Shown here piece after piece: positions 6,974-7,191 of a stretch of 7,191 nt of DNA. The position numbers were made by a program, and so were the translations under genes. This DNA comes from Sphingomonas sp. (GTDB taxonomy: Bacteria; Pseudomonadota; Alphaproteobacteria; Sphingomonadales; Sphingomonadaceae). Each line of letters begins with the position of its first letter. Within the stretch, counting starts at the first letter, position 1. The notes below the pieces were generated by a model, which worked only from the letters and a program-made list of their open reading frames with translations, was not told the DNA's origin and ran no database searches. The DNA lies in the NCBI GenBank assembly GCA_030824725.1, contig JAPJRE010000204.1:1-7191 (forward strand). Direction: 5' to 3'.

Positions 6974-6998
6974 TCTCCCGCTTCACGGAAACGTGGTT

Positions 6999-7024
6999 GC
7001 AACAAACTCCGACCTGCGGACGTT
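6999..7024 (+). promoter_or_regulatory. Possible EcfG-type (general stress response) promoter before the last gene
   Basis: GCAAC, then 17 nt, then CGTT resembles the alphaproteobacterial EcfG consensus GGAAC-N16/17-CGTT with one mismatch. It ends 35 nt before the ATG at 7060, a sensible distance for a short leader that includes the AAGGAGA ribosome site. Short degenerate motifs like this arise by chance, so this is a weak call. The whole phoB-to-7060 gap (6932-7059) holds only this motif, the hairpin and the ribosome site. Confidence 0.3.
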
Positions 7025-7059
7025 CGCACTCTCGTCTTTGATGAAGAAGGAGACACAAG

Positions 7060-7191
7060 ATGAAGTGGATGCTTCTCGCCTCGGCGCTGGTCCTCAGCGG
7101 CACCGCCATCGCGCAGGATATGCCTGCGCAGCAGACGACGCCGGACCAGACCCAGGCACAGCCCGCCCCGCCGGCGGCGCCGATGCAGGGC
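7060..7191 (+). CDS. Small exported Gln/Pro/Ala-rich protein of unknown function (3' end outside window)
   Basis: Only the first 44 residues are visible and the frame is open to the window end. The ATG at 7060 is preceded by AAGGAGA (7047-7053) at good spacing. Residues 1-18 form a clear Sec signal peptide: a short basic start (MKWM), a hydrophobic core (LLASALVLSGTA) and an Ala-X-Ala cleavage site, AIA before Gln19. The mature start is a low-complexity linker rich in Gln, Pro, Ala and Thr, so it probably acts in the periplasm or outer envelope. I do not recognise the family, and the visible part carries no diagnostic domain. The hairpin at 6941-6973 and a possible separate promoter suggest it is not part of the Pho operon. 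Confidence 0.75.
   Translation, partial: MKWMLLASALVLSGTAIAQDMPAQQTTPDQTQAQPAPPAAPMQG

Noticed and set aside
1..7191. Mobile elements, CRISPR arrays, tRNA or rRNA genes, integrases or defence genes
   Set aside because: None seen: the window is filled by a conserved, compact operon of uniform base composition with no repeats, transposase motifs or structured RNA genes visible by eye.

Overview
The window is the core of a phosphate-starvation (Pho) locus, all on the + strand, in the order phoR (3' part), pstS, pstC, pstA, pstB, phoU, phoB. It is followed by the start of an unrelated small exported protein. Very high G+C with strong GC3 bias, a phoR-pst-phoU-phoB gene order, and PstC and PstA permeases much longer than those of E. 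coli all point to an alphaproteobacterium, most likely a sphingomonad. The genus is an inference from gene style and is not proven here.

Layout: 2-907 is the C-terminal ~301 residues of the PhoR histidine kinase; its N-terminus lies outside the window. A Pho-box-like PhoB site (891-908) overlaps the last codons and stop of phoR. Next comes pstS (990-2021), with a near-perfect Shine-Dalgarno and a lipoprotein signal, then a 60-nt gap. pstC (2082-3458), pstA (3451-4752), pstB (4752-5528) and phoU (5528-6229) follow with 8-nt, 1-nt and 1-nt overlaps, and phoB (6239-6931) starts 9 nt after phoU. A GC-rich hairpin at 6941-6973 probably marks the end of the operon. A small secreted, Q/P/A-rich protein starts at 7060 and runs off the window.

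How it works together: PstS captures phosphate in the periplasm and passes it to the PstC/PstA channel, which is driven by the PstB ATPase. PhoU links transporter state to PhoR, and PhoR controls phosphorylation of PhoB. Phosphorylated PhoB would bind the site at 891-908 and raise expression of pstSCAB-phoU-phoB. This is positive feedback on the regulator but not on the sensor, which lies upstream of the site.

I found no previously undescribed system. The points most worth a second look are the PhoB site embedded in phoR coding sequence (with a rare ATA codon), the lipoprotein form of PstS with Asp at +2 and four other cysteines, the contrast in translation signals between pstS and pstC, and a possible EcfG-type promoter before the last gene.
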